From assembly GCF_001652265.1 (NCBI RefSeq), contig NZ_LWBS01000418.1, forward strand, positions 1-53,020: a stretch of DNA of 53,020 bases, written 5' to 3'. Positions 1 to 8,161 of this stretch are shown here, piece after piece. A model generated the notes under the pieces. The model made no database searches. It was not told where the DNA came from and saw only the letters and a list, made by a program, of their open reading frames with translations. Origin of the DNA: Rhizobium leguminosarum (GTDB lineage: Bacteria > Pseudomonadota > Alphaproteobacteria > Rhizobiales > Rhizobiaceae). The position numbers and the translations under genes were made by a program. Within the stretch, counting starts at the first letter, position 1. Every line of letters starts with the position of its first letter.

Positions 1-1
1 C

Positions 2-88
2 AAGGGCGAAAAGATCGAGAAGAAGGTCTACATTCCCTTCCAGCTCGTGACGCCTGACAACGTCAAGGACTTCGTCACCAAGAACTGA
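2..88 (+). CDS. Sugar ABC transporter substrate-binding protein, C-terminal end (partial)
   Basis: The window opens inside a reading frame that ends at the TGA at 86-88. The 28 visible residues (KGEKIEKKVYIPFQLVTPDN and the tail after it) closely resemble the last residues of the MocB-like binding protein at 12109-13038, which ends KGEPVKKKIYIPFELVTKEN and on. It is therefore very probably the end of a second periplasmic binding protein of the ribose/inositol class. A hairpin terminator follows 15 bases later, so this gene closes its transcription unit. The substrate cannot be told from the tail alone. Confidence 0.75.
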   Translation, partial: KGEKIEKKVYIPFQLVTPDNVKDFVTKN

Positions 89-103
89 GGCAAATGCCAG
101 ACA

Positions 104-132
104 GGATGCGGGCTTTGCCCGCATCCTCTTTT
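104..132 (+). terminator. Rho-independent terminator after the binding-protein gene
   Basis: A 10-bp perfect stem (GGATGCGGGC / GCCCGCATCC) with a TTT loop is followed by CTCTTTT. It lies 15 bases past the stop codon of the partial binding-protein gene. Confidence 0.85.
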
Positions 133-651
133 CGGGCGCTCGAAGTTCCTCAAATCCTTAAAGATGAAGGACCCTTGAGCTCAGGCTGCTGCGCTTGATC
201 CCCGTGCGCCTTTCTCAGGCGATCTCTTCAAAACGACGGCCGATCAACAGCGCCCGGCAGGTTTCTCACAGGCTCTGGCCGAATCTGCGGGCCATGAGCT
301 TATCACGCCGAGGCAACTCTCGAATTGTTTGTCCATCGTTCTCCGCTTGGGAATGATCAGTGCACCACTTCCTACGAGCTTCCCGACCGGGGCGAACGCT
401 CCTGCCAGATCGGAAGCTGCTTGTCGGCCGTCGTGAGTGCGCGCCGCAGTTGGGAGCTTGGGTTACCTCTCGGGCTGCCACGCAAGGGTTGTCCGTCCTT
501 CATCGCCTCAGACCTGTACTCCGCCGCACAAATTGATAGAAAGGAGCGCCCGCGGAATTCGAAGAAACTGTCCGTTGCCGGACGCGGTCGGCAGCGGTGG
601 AACGAGAAAACGGATGCACGTTTCCGGCCGCCAAAAGGAGCCTTAATCGAC
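133..651. other. Gap with no recognised gene
   Basis: About 520 bases. Several overlapping open frames occur on both strands, but none has a good ribosome site or a recognisable protein family. The stretch probably holds the leader of the HTH gene at 652 and possibly decayed DNA. Confidence 0.5.
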
Positions 652-870
652 ATGAACATGGTCTCGAAGATTGCGAAATCCCCAGTTGCCCCGTCCGTTG
701 GTGCTCTGCTTGCAGAAGCTCGCCTGGCTCGCGGCTATTCGCTGGACGACGTCGCAGAAACCACTGGTCTGACTGTGGCAGAGGTGACAGCTCTGGAGAA
801 CGACGTGGATTTCGACGAGTCGAGGATTCGAAGGACCGCATCCGCTCTAGGGATTTTAGAAAAGATATGA
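652..870 (+). CDS. Small XRE-type helix-turn-helix protein
   Basis: A 72-residue protein starting MNMVSKIAKS. Residues about 15-70 read as a Cro/CI-type helix-turn-helix: VGALLAEARLARGYSLDDVA, then ETTGLTVAEVTALEN, a pattern usual for XRE repressors. The start is set by AAAGGAG at 634-640, 11 bases ahead of the ATG at 652; the same frame is open further upstream but has no ribosome site. It has no effector domain, so it may act as a simple DNA-binding repressor or be the surviving part of a larger regulator. The neighbours give no target. The fold assignment is likely; the function is unknown. Confidence 0.6.
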   Translation: MNMVSKIAKSPVAPSVGALLAEARLARGYSLDDVAETTGLTVAEVTALENDVDFDESRIRRTASALGILEKI

Positions 871-1275
871 GATGTGCCGCGCAGACATCGTTGAACAGCT
901 TTTTCCACGGCTCTACCTCCTCAAGGCAGGTGGGTGCAGCAACTCACGGCTCGCGCTTCAATGGGGATGCTGTTCAACTCGGGCACAATTTTCAAGGGTA
1001 GGGCAGGGAACCTCGGCTGTGATGTTCGACAACAAGTTGACTCTTCAAGGGGAATGGCGCGGCTGGCGCAGTTCTTCCGCTCGCAAATTCGGCATCATCG
1101 CGTGCAGCTCGATTCCAAGGTTCAGCAGTCTCTTGGGAAACTTCGTGGGAATCCGCTGTATGATCTCGTTGGGTGTTTTGCATCGGTTTGACGCCCATCG
1201 AAAACTCAACACGCGGTTCACCCGGGTGGCTTGCCCAATAGACGCTAGACGATCAACCGGAAGGACAAATAAAAC
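871..1275. other. Gap with no recognised gene
   Basis: About 400 bases between the HTH gene and the cysteine-synthase-like gene. No convincing coding frame was found. I looked for a NifA site (TGT-N10-ACA) and a -24/-12 element and found neither. Confidence 0.45.
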
Positions 1276-2226
1276 ATGCAACTGAGCCCCCCGCCCCCCG
1301 TCGAGTCAGCGCTCAACGCTATTGGCAATACACCGGTCATACGCCTGCGTCGCGTCGTACCGGACGGGAGCGCTCAAGTCTTTGTGAAGCTCGAGTATTT
1401 CAACCCGACAGGCTCGTATAAAGACCGCATGGCAAAATCCATCATAGAAGAGGCTGAGCGCCGCGGAGATTTGAAGCCAGGAATGACAGTAGTCGAGGCG
1501 AGTGGGGGAAGCACGGGGTCCTCGCTCGCCTTCGTTTGCGCAGTGAAAGGCTATCATTTCATTGTGGCTTCTTCCAACGCCTTTGCCATGGAGAAGTTGC
1601 GTACCATGCGCAGCTTTGGCGCAACCGTTGATCTGATCCACAGCCCGTCCGGCGAAATCTCGGCCGATCTGATTCCTTCTATGATCCGTCACGCCCAGGA
1701 GGTCTCCAACCGGTCGGACTGCTATTATTCGGACCAGTTTAACAACCGTGACGCCTTGATTGGCTATGAGGAAATCGGCCATGAGTTGGTCAAACAATTT
1801 CCAGACGGTATCGACGCCTTCTGTGGCGCAGTTGGTGTGGCCGGAATGACAATGGGCGTGGCAAGGATTCTGAAGTCGCGCTCAGCGACGGTTCGGATCG
1901 TGGTTCTGGAGCCGGCCTCTTCACCCGTCATATCGAAAGGTTGGGCCGGAACCCACCACGTCGAGGGGATAGGGGTAGGCTTCGTTCCGCCTTTGCTCAA
2001 TCAAGATCTCTATGACGAAGCGCGCAGCATTCCGGAAGAGGAAGCACGCGCTATGTGTCACCAATTAGCACGGGAGGAAGGATTGCTGGTCGGTACGTCC
2101 ACGGGCCTCAACGTCACTGCGGCGATTCGTTTGGCCAAGGAGTTGGGGCAGGGTAAGACGGTCGTCACGGTCGCGAGCGACACCGGTCTAAAGTACATGA
2201 ACGGGAAGCTTTTTGCCGATGCCTGA
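1276..2226 (+). CDS. PLP-dependent cysteine synthase family protein
   Basis: A 316-residue enzyme of PLP fold type II, the family of O-acetylserine sulfhydrylase and cystathionine beta-synthase. Seen directly: the N-terminal NAIGNTPVIRLRR, the PLP lysine motif NPTGSYKDRMA (Lys at about residue 50), the substrate loop EASGGSTGSSLAF where typical CysK has TSGNTG, and the phosphate-binding loop GAVGVAGMTMGVAR where CysK has GTGGTxTG. Length is normal for CysK. The start is supported by GGAAGGA 13 bases upstream. The altered substrate loop suggests an acceptor other than sulfide, or a specialised paralogue; that is inference. The gene stands alone with the same orientation as the HTH gene. Confidence 0.85.
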   Translation: MQLSPPPPVESALNAIGNTPVIRLRRVVPDGSAQVFVKLEYFNPTGSYKDRMAKSIIEEAERRGDLKPGMTVVEASGGSTGSSLAFVCAVKGYHFIVASSNAFAMEKLRTMRSFGATVDLIHSPSGEISADLIPSMIRHAQEVSNRSDCYYSDQFNNRDALIGYEEIGHELVKQFPDGIDAFCGAVGVAGMTMGVARILKSRSATVRIVVLEPASSPVISKGWAGTHHVEGIGVGFVPPLLNQDLYDEARSIPEEEARAMCHQLAREEGLLVGTSTGLNVTAAIRLAKELGQGKTVVTVASDTGLKYMNGKLFADA

Positions 2227-2662
2227 CAACGGTCGAGCGACGGCCGGGACGACGCTGGACCTTCGGTTGAATTGGAACCTGCGCGACAAAACGCCCCGGC
2301 CCCTAGGCAACCGCGCCCCTCGTTGTATCGGTGGCGCAGTTTTTTGGAGCATCCTGTCAACGGGGCAGGGAAGGTTCATGATCGTGCCCACGAGTAAATT
2401 TCACATTCCGTCCAGACTCTGCCACGACGATCGCCAATCTAAACGGCGTCAAAGTCCAAGCCTGGCTTACCCACCTTCTTACCTGCGTTGCCGATGTGTC
2501 CGTCAGAAAGCTGATCAACTGCTTCGGTCGAACTGGTAATCGACTGAATTGAACTCTTAGGCGGCATAGTCTGCGCCCCTGACGACGGCTTACGGCCTAA
2601 CATTGTCGCATGAGTGATTTTTACTCCGACCCCGACGCAGGAGCCACCCTGTTGCCGCGACA
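2227..2662. other. Gap with no recognised gene
   Basis: About 435 bases after the cysteine-synthase-like gene. Open frames are short and resemble no family I know. It runs into the decayed Lrp-type gene on the minus strand. Confidence 0.4.
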
Positions 2663-3075
2663 CTAAGGGATGCCGGCGCTGTCGAGAGGTAACGGACCGT
2701 TGGATTTATAGGGGCGCATCGCGAAAGATGTCCGGATGACGCCAATTGCGGGAAGAGCAAGTAACGCGCAGAACCGTTGCTTCATACGTAGCCATGTCGG
2801 GAATCACTACCTCGAGCAAGAAATCATGGTCTCCCGAGACGAGGTGATATGCTACTACTTCGGGCATGGAGGACGGCCCCTAAGAAGGAGTCAGCGTTGT
2901 CGTGCGAGTGTCGTGGGCGTGACGGGATATCCTCTCTCCAATTGGGGTAGGCCGGCACGGATGACCGCGGATGATCAAGACCGCCAGCCTTTTCCTCAAG
3001 CGCTCTAATATGTTACGGGACCGCCGAAGGCGTAATCCGAAGTACTTTGGCCGCCCGCTCATCGATCCAACATCG
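2663..3075 (-). pseudogene. Lrp/AsnC-family regulator, frameshifted remnant
   Basis: Pieces of an Lrp/AsnC regulator can be read on the minus strand in more than one frame. The N-terminal part gives DERAAKVLRITPSAVP, then ALEEKAG and IIRG. The C-terminal RAM domain gives MPEVVAYHLVSGDHDF followed by EVVIPDMATYEATVLR. A frame change near 2770 leads to LALPAIGVIRTSFAMRPYK and then SNGPLPLDSAGIP and a stop. Intact relatives are about 150 residues in one frame. Several shifts are needed here and the N-terminus is missing, so the gene is dead. Coordinates are approximate. It lies next to an ACT-domain protein gene on the opposite strand. Confidence 0.7.
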
Positions 3076-3178
3076 TCAATCTGCCTTATGCCAGTTAAGG
3101 AAATCTCATTTGCTCGCGCCCCGTCTTAGACAATGAACACCTAAGGCATCATGATGATAGGCAAAGGAGACCGCTAAA

Positions 3179-3604
3179 ATGACTACTGTGTTGCGAGACA
3201 AGTTCGAAATGCTGTCGAATATGACGCCCTCGCTCGAAGACGGCGAGTATGTGTTCTGCTCGTTACCCAATGAAGGGAGCAAAGTCCACAATCTGAATCC
3301 GATTGGGATATTTCACGAAAGAGAAGGTTTGACAGTCATCCTTGAGAAAGGAGAGGCGCAAGAAGCGGGGTTCGAAACTTCACTTGCTATGCGCCAGATC
3401 ACCCTCAATGTGAATTCTGCGCTCGATGGCGTCGGCCTTACGGCGGGCGTTGCAGCCTCTCTCGCAGAAGCTGGCATACCGTGCAACATGGTGGCAGCAT
3501 ATCACCACGACCACATCTTTGTTCCGGCGGGCCTAGCTGATCGAGCATTGCATCTGCTGGAAACGCTGCAACGCGAGTCCGCGCGGGCGATGCGCAAATG
3601 TTGA
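3179..3604 (+). CDS. ACT-domain protein
   Basis: A 141-residue soluble protein. Residues about 15-60 (EDGEYVFCSLPN, GIFHEREGLTVILEKGEAQE) and about 75-135 (ITLNVNSALDGVGLTAGVAA, then LAEAGIPCNMVAAYHHDHIF) look like the tandem ACT-like halves of small bacterial ACT-domain proteins that are thought to sense amino acids. Length fits that family. The start is supported by AAAGGAG about 10 bases before the ATG. The adjacent decayed Lrp-type regulator may once have worked with it, since small ACT proteins are often found beside amino-acid regulators. The ligand is unknown. Confidence 0.75.
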   Translation: MTTVLRDKFEMLSNMTPSLEDGEYVFCSLPNEGSKVHNLNPIGIFHEREGLTVILEKGEAQEAGFETSLAMRQITLNVNSALDGVGLTAGVAASLAEAGIPCNMVAAYHHDHIFVPAGLADRALHLLETLQRESARAMRKC

Positions 3605-3980
3605 CGAACAGTATTCCCGCACATAGCCGGCGAAGCTTTACTAACTTCGCGGGCAAGCGGCAGCACGAGCAGACCTGGGCGTTCCTCGCCGAGGCTCCAT
3701 CGCGATCAAACGAGAAGCTGCGAAGATCGTCGATACGGGCGATCACTGTTTTGGCGAAAACCGTTCGCAATCGCCTGACGTGGGCAACACATCGAGTTTT
3801 TAAAGGGAGCATGACAATGGAGTCGGCCGAGTTAGGGCACTCCACGATCGTTGGAATACGGTTAATGTAGAGATGTGCGATCAAATTTGCGGATGCCAAC
3901 TGATCGAGGTCACGCGGATCAATGATATCTACTCAGGTTCTCTACAAAGCGGGAGTTTGGGCATCCCAACACCAACTCGC
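3605..3980. other. Gap with no recognised gene
   Basis: About 375 bases between two genes that converge. No recognisable coding sequence and no clear terminator was seen. Confidence 0.4.
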
Positions 3981-4571
3981 TTAATCGCCCTTCCGCACGT
4001 CAATCTTCCCATCCACCATGATCTTCAGCGCTCGGATCATGCCGGCGAGGTTGAGCAGAACACCCTCGACTTCGTCGTTATTCGCAGCAGCCTCTGTCAT
4101 CAACGCCGCGATCTCAAGGTCCCCCATCGCAACATGATTTCCGCGGCTGGGGCGAGTGCCGGTTTCCAGGCGCATCTCCCGCACCATTCTTACCGCGCGT
4201 TCGACTAGGCGGCGGTATTCGTCAGTGCTCAGTTTGTCGACCTCGTTGGCCGCCCGGGTGAGTTCAGAGATAAAGTCGGCAGTGTAGGACATTTGCAGAT
4301 GGTTTGCCGATGGGTAGGACCTGTCAATGTTCGCCAGAAGGCCGGAGTGTTTGCCGGGTTCCTCGCGGCCTGCATCGGTCTTACCGAGGTTACCGAATTG
4401 CTTTAAATATTGCGCGGTATTAAGTGACCATTGTGGCCGAATGCCGCGATAATGCGACACTGGCACCGACAATCCGCGGGCGGTCGCACCGAAAGTCAGC
4501 GCTCGGCGGTGCGCCTCTTGATAAACGGACAAACGATCAAGACGCTGCCGGGGTGGCCCGGACTCCCGCAT
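3981..4571 (-). CDS. Hypothetical protein
   Basis: A 196-residue protein of no family I recognise. The start at 4571 (MRESGPPRQRLDRL) is chosen because GGAGGA lies 8 bases upstream; a longer frame begins at 4607 without a ribosome site. The N-terminal half is basic and rich in Arg. The C-terminal 100 residues are mainly helical and charged (FISELTRAANEVDKLSTDEY, LVERAVRMVREMRLETG), ending in DGKIDVRKGD. No signal peptide or membrane segment is apparent. An internal ATG at 4292 would give only the helical part. It stands alone and faces away from the SyrB-like genes. Confidence 0.6.
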   Translation of the reverse strand: MRESGPPRQRLDRLSVYQEAHRRALTFGATARGLSVPVSHYRGIRPQWSLNTAQYLKQFGNLGKTDAGREEPGKHSGLLANIDRSYPSANHLQMSYTADFISELTRAANEVDKLSTDEYRRLVERAVRMVREMRLETGTRPSRGNHVAMGDLEIAALMTEAAANNDEVEGVLLNLAGMIRALKIMVDGKIDVRKGD

Positions 4572-5096
4572 CGATTTCCTCCGCTCAGAACGCGTTGTAG
4601 TCAACAAGAATCAGTCACAATGAAGCGGTGTCAACGGAACTATATCCCGACGGCTGCGATTCTATCGTTTTGTCACAGTTGCGTCCATAAGTGGTTCTCT
4701 GCGACTGGAGCCGCGTTTGAGCCGAATACTTAAAAAGGATATAGACCGAATGGACTGCAGTCGTTATCTGAAAGGCTTGTTGCGATACTGAAGACGTCGC
4801 TGAAAAATTGCCACAGACACCCGAGGCTTCCTAAAGTGAAAAAAGTGCAGCGCAGCTTTGCCGTCGAGTACAAATCAGGTCGGCGAAAACTCAATTCTAA
4901 ACCGAATTCGATTTGGGGAGACACCGATCTCAAGTCCGTTGCTCAAGATCTGCAGGACGAGGCAATGCCATTTATGTCATTAACTCCTCAGGCAAGAAGC
5001 AGCGAGATGCTTGTATCCGGAGAAGAACAGGCCGGGTCGTTATTGACACTGCCGATCGAGCAGGAGACAAATGTATCGGCTTTACAGGAGACCATA
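4572..5096. other. Leader region of the SyrB-like gene
   Basis: About 525 bases. The frame of the downstream SyrB-like gene is open back to 4836, but this upstream part does not resemble the family and the best ribosome site lies just before 5097. No nod box and no NifA or FixK site was found. Confidence 0.4.
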
Positions 5097-5498
5097 ATGG
5101 CCGACGAAAACGATACGATGACCAATGCTGAAACGCCGGCCGCCGTGGCGCCCGATGCACCGAAGAAGGTGCGCAAACCTCGCGCCAAGAAAGTGGTGCC
5201 TGAAACGGCCGCAGCCGTCGTTTCCGTGCAACCGGCAGCGGCTGCGAGTGCCGCAGCGGTCAAGCAGAAGAGAGGACGCAGGCCAAAGTCTGACGAAAGT
5301 ACGGTGAGTGCCAAGCGTGCGCCCGTCAAACGCGCTCCGAAGGCTATCCAAATAGCGGCTGCACCGCCGGTGGCGGCAGTTGATGAGATCGCGGATCTTC
5401 TGCAGCTCGAAGAGGAAAACCAGAGGCTGCGCAAGCTGCTGGCGGAGAAGCTCCGTGCTGAAAATGCCGATCTGCGAAAGCGACTCAACCTCGGTTGA
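5097..5498 (+). CDS. syrB: SyrB-like symbiotic regulator
   Basis: A 133-residue protein with the make-up of rhizobial SyrB proteins, which in Sinorhizobium meliloti lower expression of the regulator gene syrM. After MADENDT comes an Ala/Pro/Lys-rich, low-complexity stretch with basic patches (KKVRKPRAKKVV, KQKRGRRPKS) that could contact DNA. It ends in a leucine-rich coiled coil (DLLQLEEENQRLRKLLAEKL, then RAENADLRKRLNLG) that matches my recollection of the SyrB C-terminus. The start at 5097 is chosen because AGGAG lies 7 bases upstream and MADEN is the usual SyrB beginning; the frame is open further upstream. A second SyrB-like gene follows. Its target here is unknown, since no syrM or nodD lies in the window. 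Confidence 0.75.
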   Translation: MADENDTMTNAETPAAVAPDAPKKVRKPRAKKVVPETAAAVVSVQPAAAASAAAVKQKRGRRPKSDESTVSAKRAPVKRAPKAIQIAAAPPVAAVDEIADLLQLEEENQRLRKLLAEKLRAENADLRKRLNLG

Positions 5499-5630
5499 TT
5501 GGCAGCAGACGGCCAAGTGCTGGCCGCATTCTCATGCTTATTGAAGTGTACATTTTGGCGGCGGTTCGTTCTGCCGCCAACGCTTTTGCTCGCGGTATGC
5601 ATACCGGAGTAGAATTCGAGGTCGAATAAA

Positions 5631-6191
5631 ATGGCGTCTCCTTGGAAACTTCTTGCCCGGCTGGTGTCCCCGCGACGGCAGCAGAGGCAAGAACACGGCT
5701 CGACCGATGACGTGAAGCCGGACGTATTGGCCATCGCCAAGCCGACTGAAACAGCAGACAACAACGAGTTGGACGGCGCAGACCGTCCGGCGGACGAAAA
5801 GCCAGTTCTTCACGGTCATTCCGCGGCGGTTCCGGCGGACCCGGATCATTCCGAGGAAACGGCAAGCGTTGTTGATGACACGACAGATGTCGAAAGCGCT
5901 AGTCCCGTGGAGGCGGCTAATCCGGTCTTATCCGATGACGCCGGTACAGCCTCGTACGACACACCAAAGCCCTCGCAGACTGGCGAAGGTGCAACGCGAA
6001 AGCGCAGCAGACGGGACAAGAGAGCAGAAACGATTGCAGTCGCTCTCCCACCTTCTCCACGTGTTCCCGCCGGTTCTGCCGATGCAATCAGCCTTGATGA
6101 AGAGATCAGGCTGCTCCGAGACCAACTGGCGCGCAAGCTCCAAAAGCAAAATGCACAACTGAAGAGGATGCTGGAACGGTTCGAACGTTGA
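5631..6191 (+). CDS. Second SyrB-like protein
   Basis: A 186-residue protein 132 bases after the first SyrB-like gene and probably co-transcribed. The N-terminus is short and basic (MASPWKLLARLVSPRRQQRQ). The middle is acidic and low-complexity, rich in Asp, Ala and Pro, with one basic patch (RKRSRRDKRAE). The C-terminus is a coiled coil (LDEEIRLLRDQLARKLQKQN, then AQLKRMLERFER) laid out like the SyrB tail. The two proteins share this architecture but little sequence outside the tail, so they are old paralogues. Paired coiled coils suggest they may form heterodimers; that is inference. The ribosome site is weak (GAGG about 13 bases upstream). Confidence 0.6.
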   Translation: MASPWKLLARLVSPRRQQRQEHGSTDDVKPDVLAIAKPTETADNNELDGADRPADEKPVLHGHSAAVPADPDHSEETASVVDDTTDVESASPVEAANPVLSDDAGTASYDTPKPSQTGEGATRKRSRRDKRAETIAVALPPSPRVPAGSADAISLDEEIRLLRDQLARKLQKQNAQLKRMLERFER

Positions 6192-6937
6192 AGCTGTCAC
6201 AATTTGCGGCCCGTTAATCGGGCCACCGTGGCCCGGGTGATTTGTCGGATCAAACGGCAATCATCGAGAAACTTCGCGTGAGCTACCATTTCATTTTAGC
6301 GCCTGCACATGTTGGAGGGCACCGCCCGGCGATGTGCACCTTGGCTGCATTTCTGTTTGCGTCCGCAACCTCCGCCGAAGACCTTAGTGCCTCCCCAGAG
6401 GCTCAGGGCATTCGCCATCTAAGGCGCGAACCCTCGGTTAAACAATGTCGAACAATAGGTGTTGTAAGTAGAGCGCAAACTCCGCTGCCCGCTCATCCGC
6501 TCTGGGATTTTGAGCGAGGTTAAACTTTCCACTGAGATCACCAGGGCGGTGGCCGGCAAGACCATCTGGCAGATCAGGATCGGCACCGACTCTCTGGCAA
6601 CCACCGGCGTGCTTCCCCAGCGTTTCTTTTAAAGTTCGCCCGCAAGTACCCGGATTTCCACAAGCGGCTCGGCTGGTCGATGCCCGATTAAATCGCGCCA
6701 GGCGTCCGAGGATCTCACTACGCTCGAGCGCCAAAACCGAAGCGCCCGCGGCCATGACAGCCAGAAACAAAAGCCATCGGGTGGCACAGACCTTCGCCCG
6801 ATCGTGCGGTATCGGAGAGCGGATCTGTCAAAACGCGAAGAATTGGCTCTAACTAAAGGTCCAATATTGATCTAGGAAATCAGCCATAAGTATTGCGGGA
6901 GGAACCCGCTGTGAAAACGGCACGAAGGAAACGACAA
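6192..6937. other. Gap with no recognised gene
   Basis: About 745 bases. A frame around 6530-6690 reads AGKTIWQIRIGTDSLATTGV and KFARKYPDFHKRLGWSMPD with breaks, which looks like decayed coding DNA, but I cannot name the family. A TGGCAC at about 6783 has no matching -12 element. Confidence 0.4.
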
Positions 6938-7825
6938 ATGTTTGTCAAGATTGCCATCAACCCTATCACTTGGACGAACGATGACGTTCCCGATCTCGGC
7001 GGCGACACCCCGTTGGAGCAGTGCCTTTCCGAAATGAGGCAGGCGGGTTATGCAGGGACCGAGTTGGGCGGCAAATACCCCCGCGAGAGCGGAGTTTTGA
7101 AAGGTGTACTCGCCGCTCATCAGCTTCAACTCGTCGGCGGTTGGTGGGACGGCCGCCTGTACGAGCGCGATGTCGAGGCGGAGTTCGACGCCATCCTGGG
7201 GCATCTGACGCTGCTCAGGGATCTTGGGGCGAAGTACGCTGTCTACGCTGACACGTCTATGGGTCGGCACGACGGCATCTGGCAGCCAATTTCGAAACGC
7301 CCGCGACTTAGGGATGAAGAATGGAAGGGCTATGGCCGGAAGCTCACGGAACTCGCAGAACGGATGGCGGAATTCGGCGTTGGCCTAGCTTATCACCATC
7401 ATATGGGGACCATTGTCGAGACCGACGGCGAGGTTGACCGGCTTATGTCCGTCACGGGAGATTCCGTTGGCCTTCTATTCGACAGCGGACACAGTGCCTT
7501 CAGTGGCGGCGATCCTGTCGGTCTTTGCGGTCGCCATGCGGAGCGTATCGTCCATGTGCATTGCAAGGACGTTCGTGTTGATGTTCTTCGAAAAGCGCGG
7601 GAGAAGGACCTCAGTTTCATGGACGCCGTTTTGGAGGGGATCTTTACCGTTCCTGGCGATGGCAGCGTTGATTTTCCCGCTATCTTAAAAGCGCTGGCTA
7701 AAACGAACTATAGCGGCTGGCTCGTTGTTGAAGCAGAGCAGGATCCGAAAAAGGCCAATCCGTTAACTTACGCTACAATGGGCCACGAAAACTTGGCCAG
7801 AATGATTGCAACGGCCGGCTTGTGA
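6938..7825 (+). CDS. mocC: MocC / IolE-type inosose dehydratase
   Basis: A 295-residue TIM-barrel protein of the sugar-isomerase/AP-endonuclease-2 fold, related to IolE (2-keto-myo-inositol dehydratase) and to the rhizopine catabolism protein MocC. Seen: NPITWTNDDVPDLGG at the start, GYAGTELGGKYP, the metal-site region GVGLAYHHHMGTIVET, LLFDSGHSAFSGG, HVHCKDVR, and the C-terminal GWLVVEAEQDP. Length is normal. AAGGAA 9 bases upstream fixes the start at 6938. It would dehydrate scyllo-inosose-type intermediates formed once rhizopine has been demethylated and deaminated. A strong hairpin follows, so it may be transcribed separately from the dehydrogenase gene at 8162. Confidence 0.85.
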   Translation: MFVKIAINPITWTNDDVPDLGGDTPLEQCLSEMRQAGYAGTELGGKYPRESGVLKGVLAAHQLQLVGGWWDGRLYERDVEAEFDAILGHLTLLRDLGAKYAVYADTSMGRHDGIWQPISKRPRLRDEEWKGYGRKLTELAERMAEFGVGLAYHHHMGTIVETDGEVDRLMSVTGDSVGLLFDSGHSAFSGGDPVGLCGRHAERIVHVHCKDVRVDVLRKAREKDLSFMDAVLEGIFTVPGDGSVDFPAILKALAKTNYSGWLVVEAEQDPKKANPLTYATMGHENLARMIATAGL

Positions 7826-7876
7826 CCAGCATCGGCACAAGGATGTCGACCTAACGCGCACCGGGCAACATTTAAC

Positions 7877-7908
7877 CCGCGGGCGACTGAATCCTCCGGG
7901 GCCCGCGG
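7877..7908. repeat. Inverted repeat after mocC
   Basis: CCGCGGGC at 7877-7884 pairs with GCCCGCGG at 7901-7908 around a 16-base loop. It stands directly before a second, longer hairpin. Confidence 0.6.
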
Positions 7909-7910
7909 CT

Positions 7911-7942
7911 CGGGGCGATACGTTGCAAGGCGTGTCGCCCCG
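7911..7942 (+). terminator. Hairpin after mocC, likely terminator
   Basis: CGGGGCGATACG pairs over 12 positions (one G-T) with CGTGTCGCCCCG around an 8-base loop, followed by TAAAATTCCTCTCTT. The stem is strong but the U-run is weak, so it may slow or process rather than fully end transcription. Confidence 0.55.
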
Positions 7943-8161
7943 TAAAATTCCTCTCTTCGAGATCGGAAGATTCAGACGTGGAAGGGCCGACGCCCTACGG
8001 CAATGACTGGTGGTTGGCTCGGATGAGAACGGGGCGTCGCAGTAAACGTCCTACCGAGGCTCTTGACGTTGATCCGCCAGCAGCCCGGGATGTCTATGAA
8101 ACGAGCAACGCGCATAGTCGCCCTTGGCGGAACCACGTTGCTCGAATAGGATGAGGAAGCT

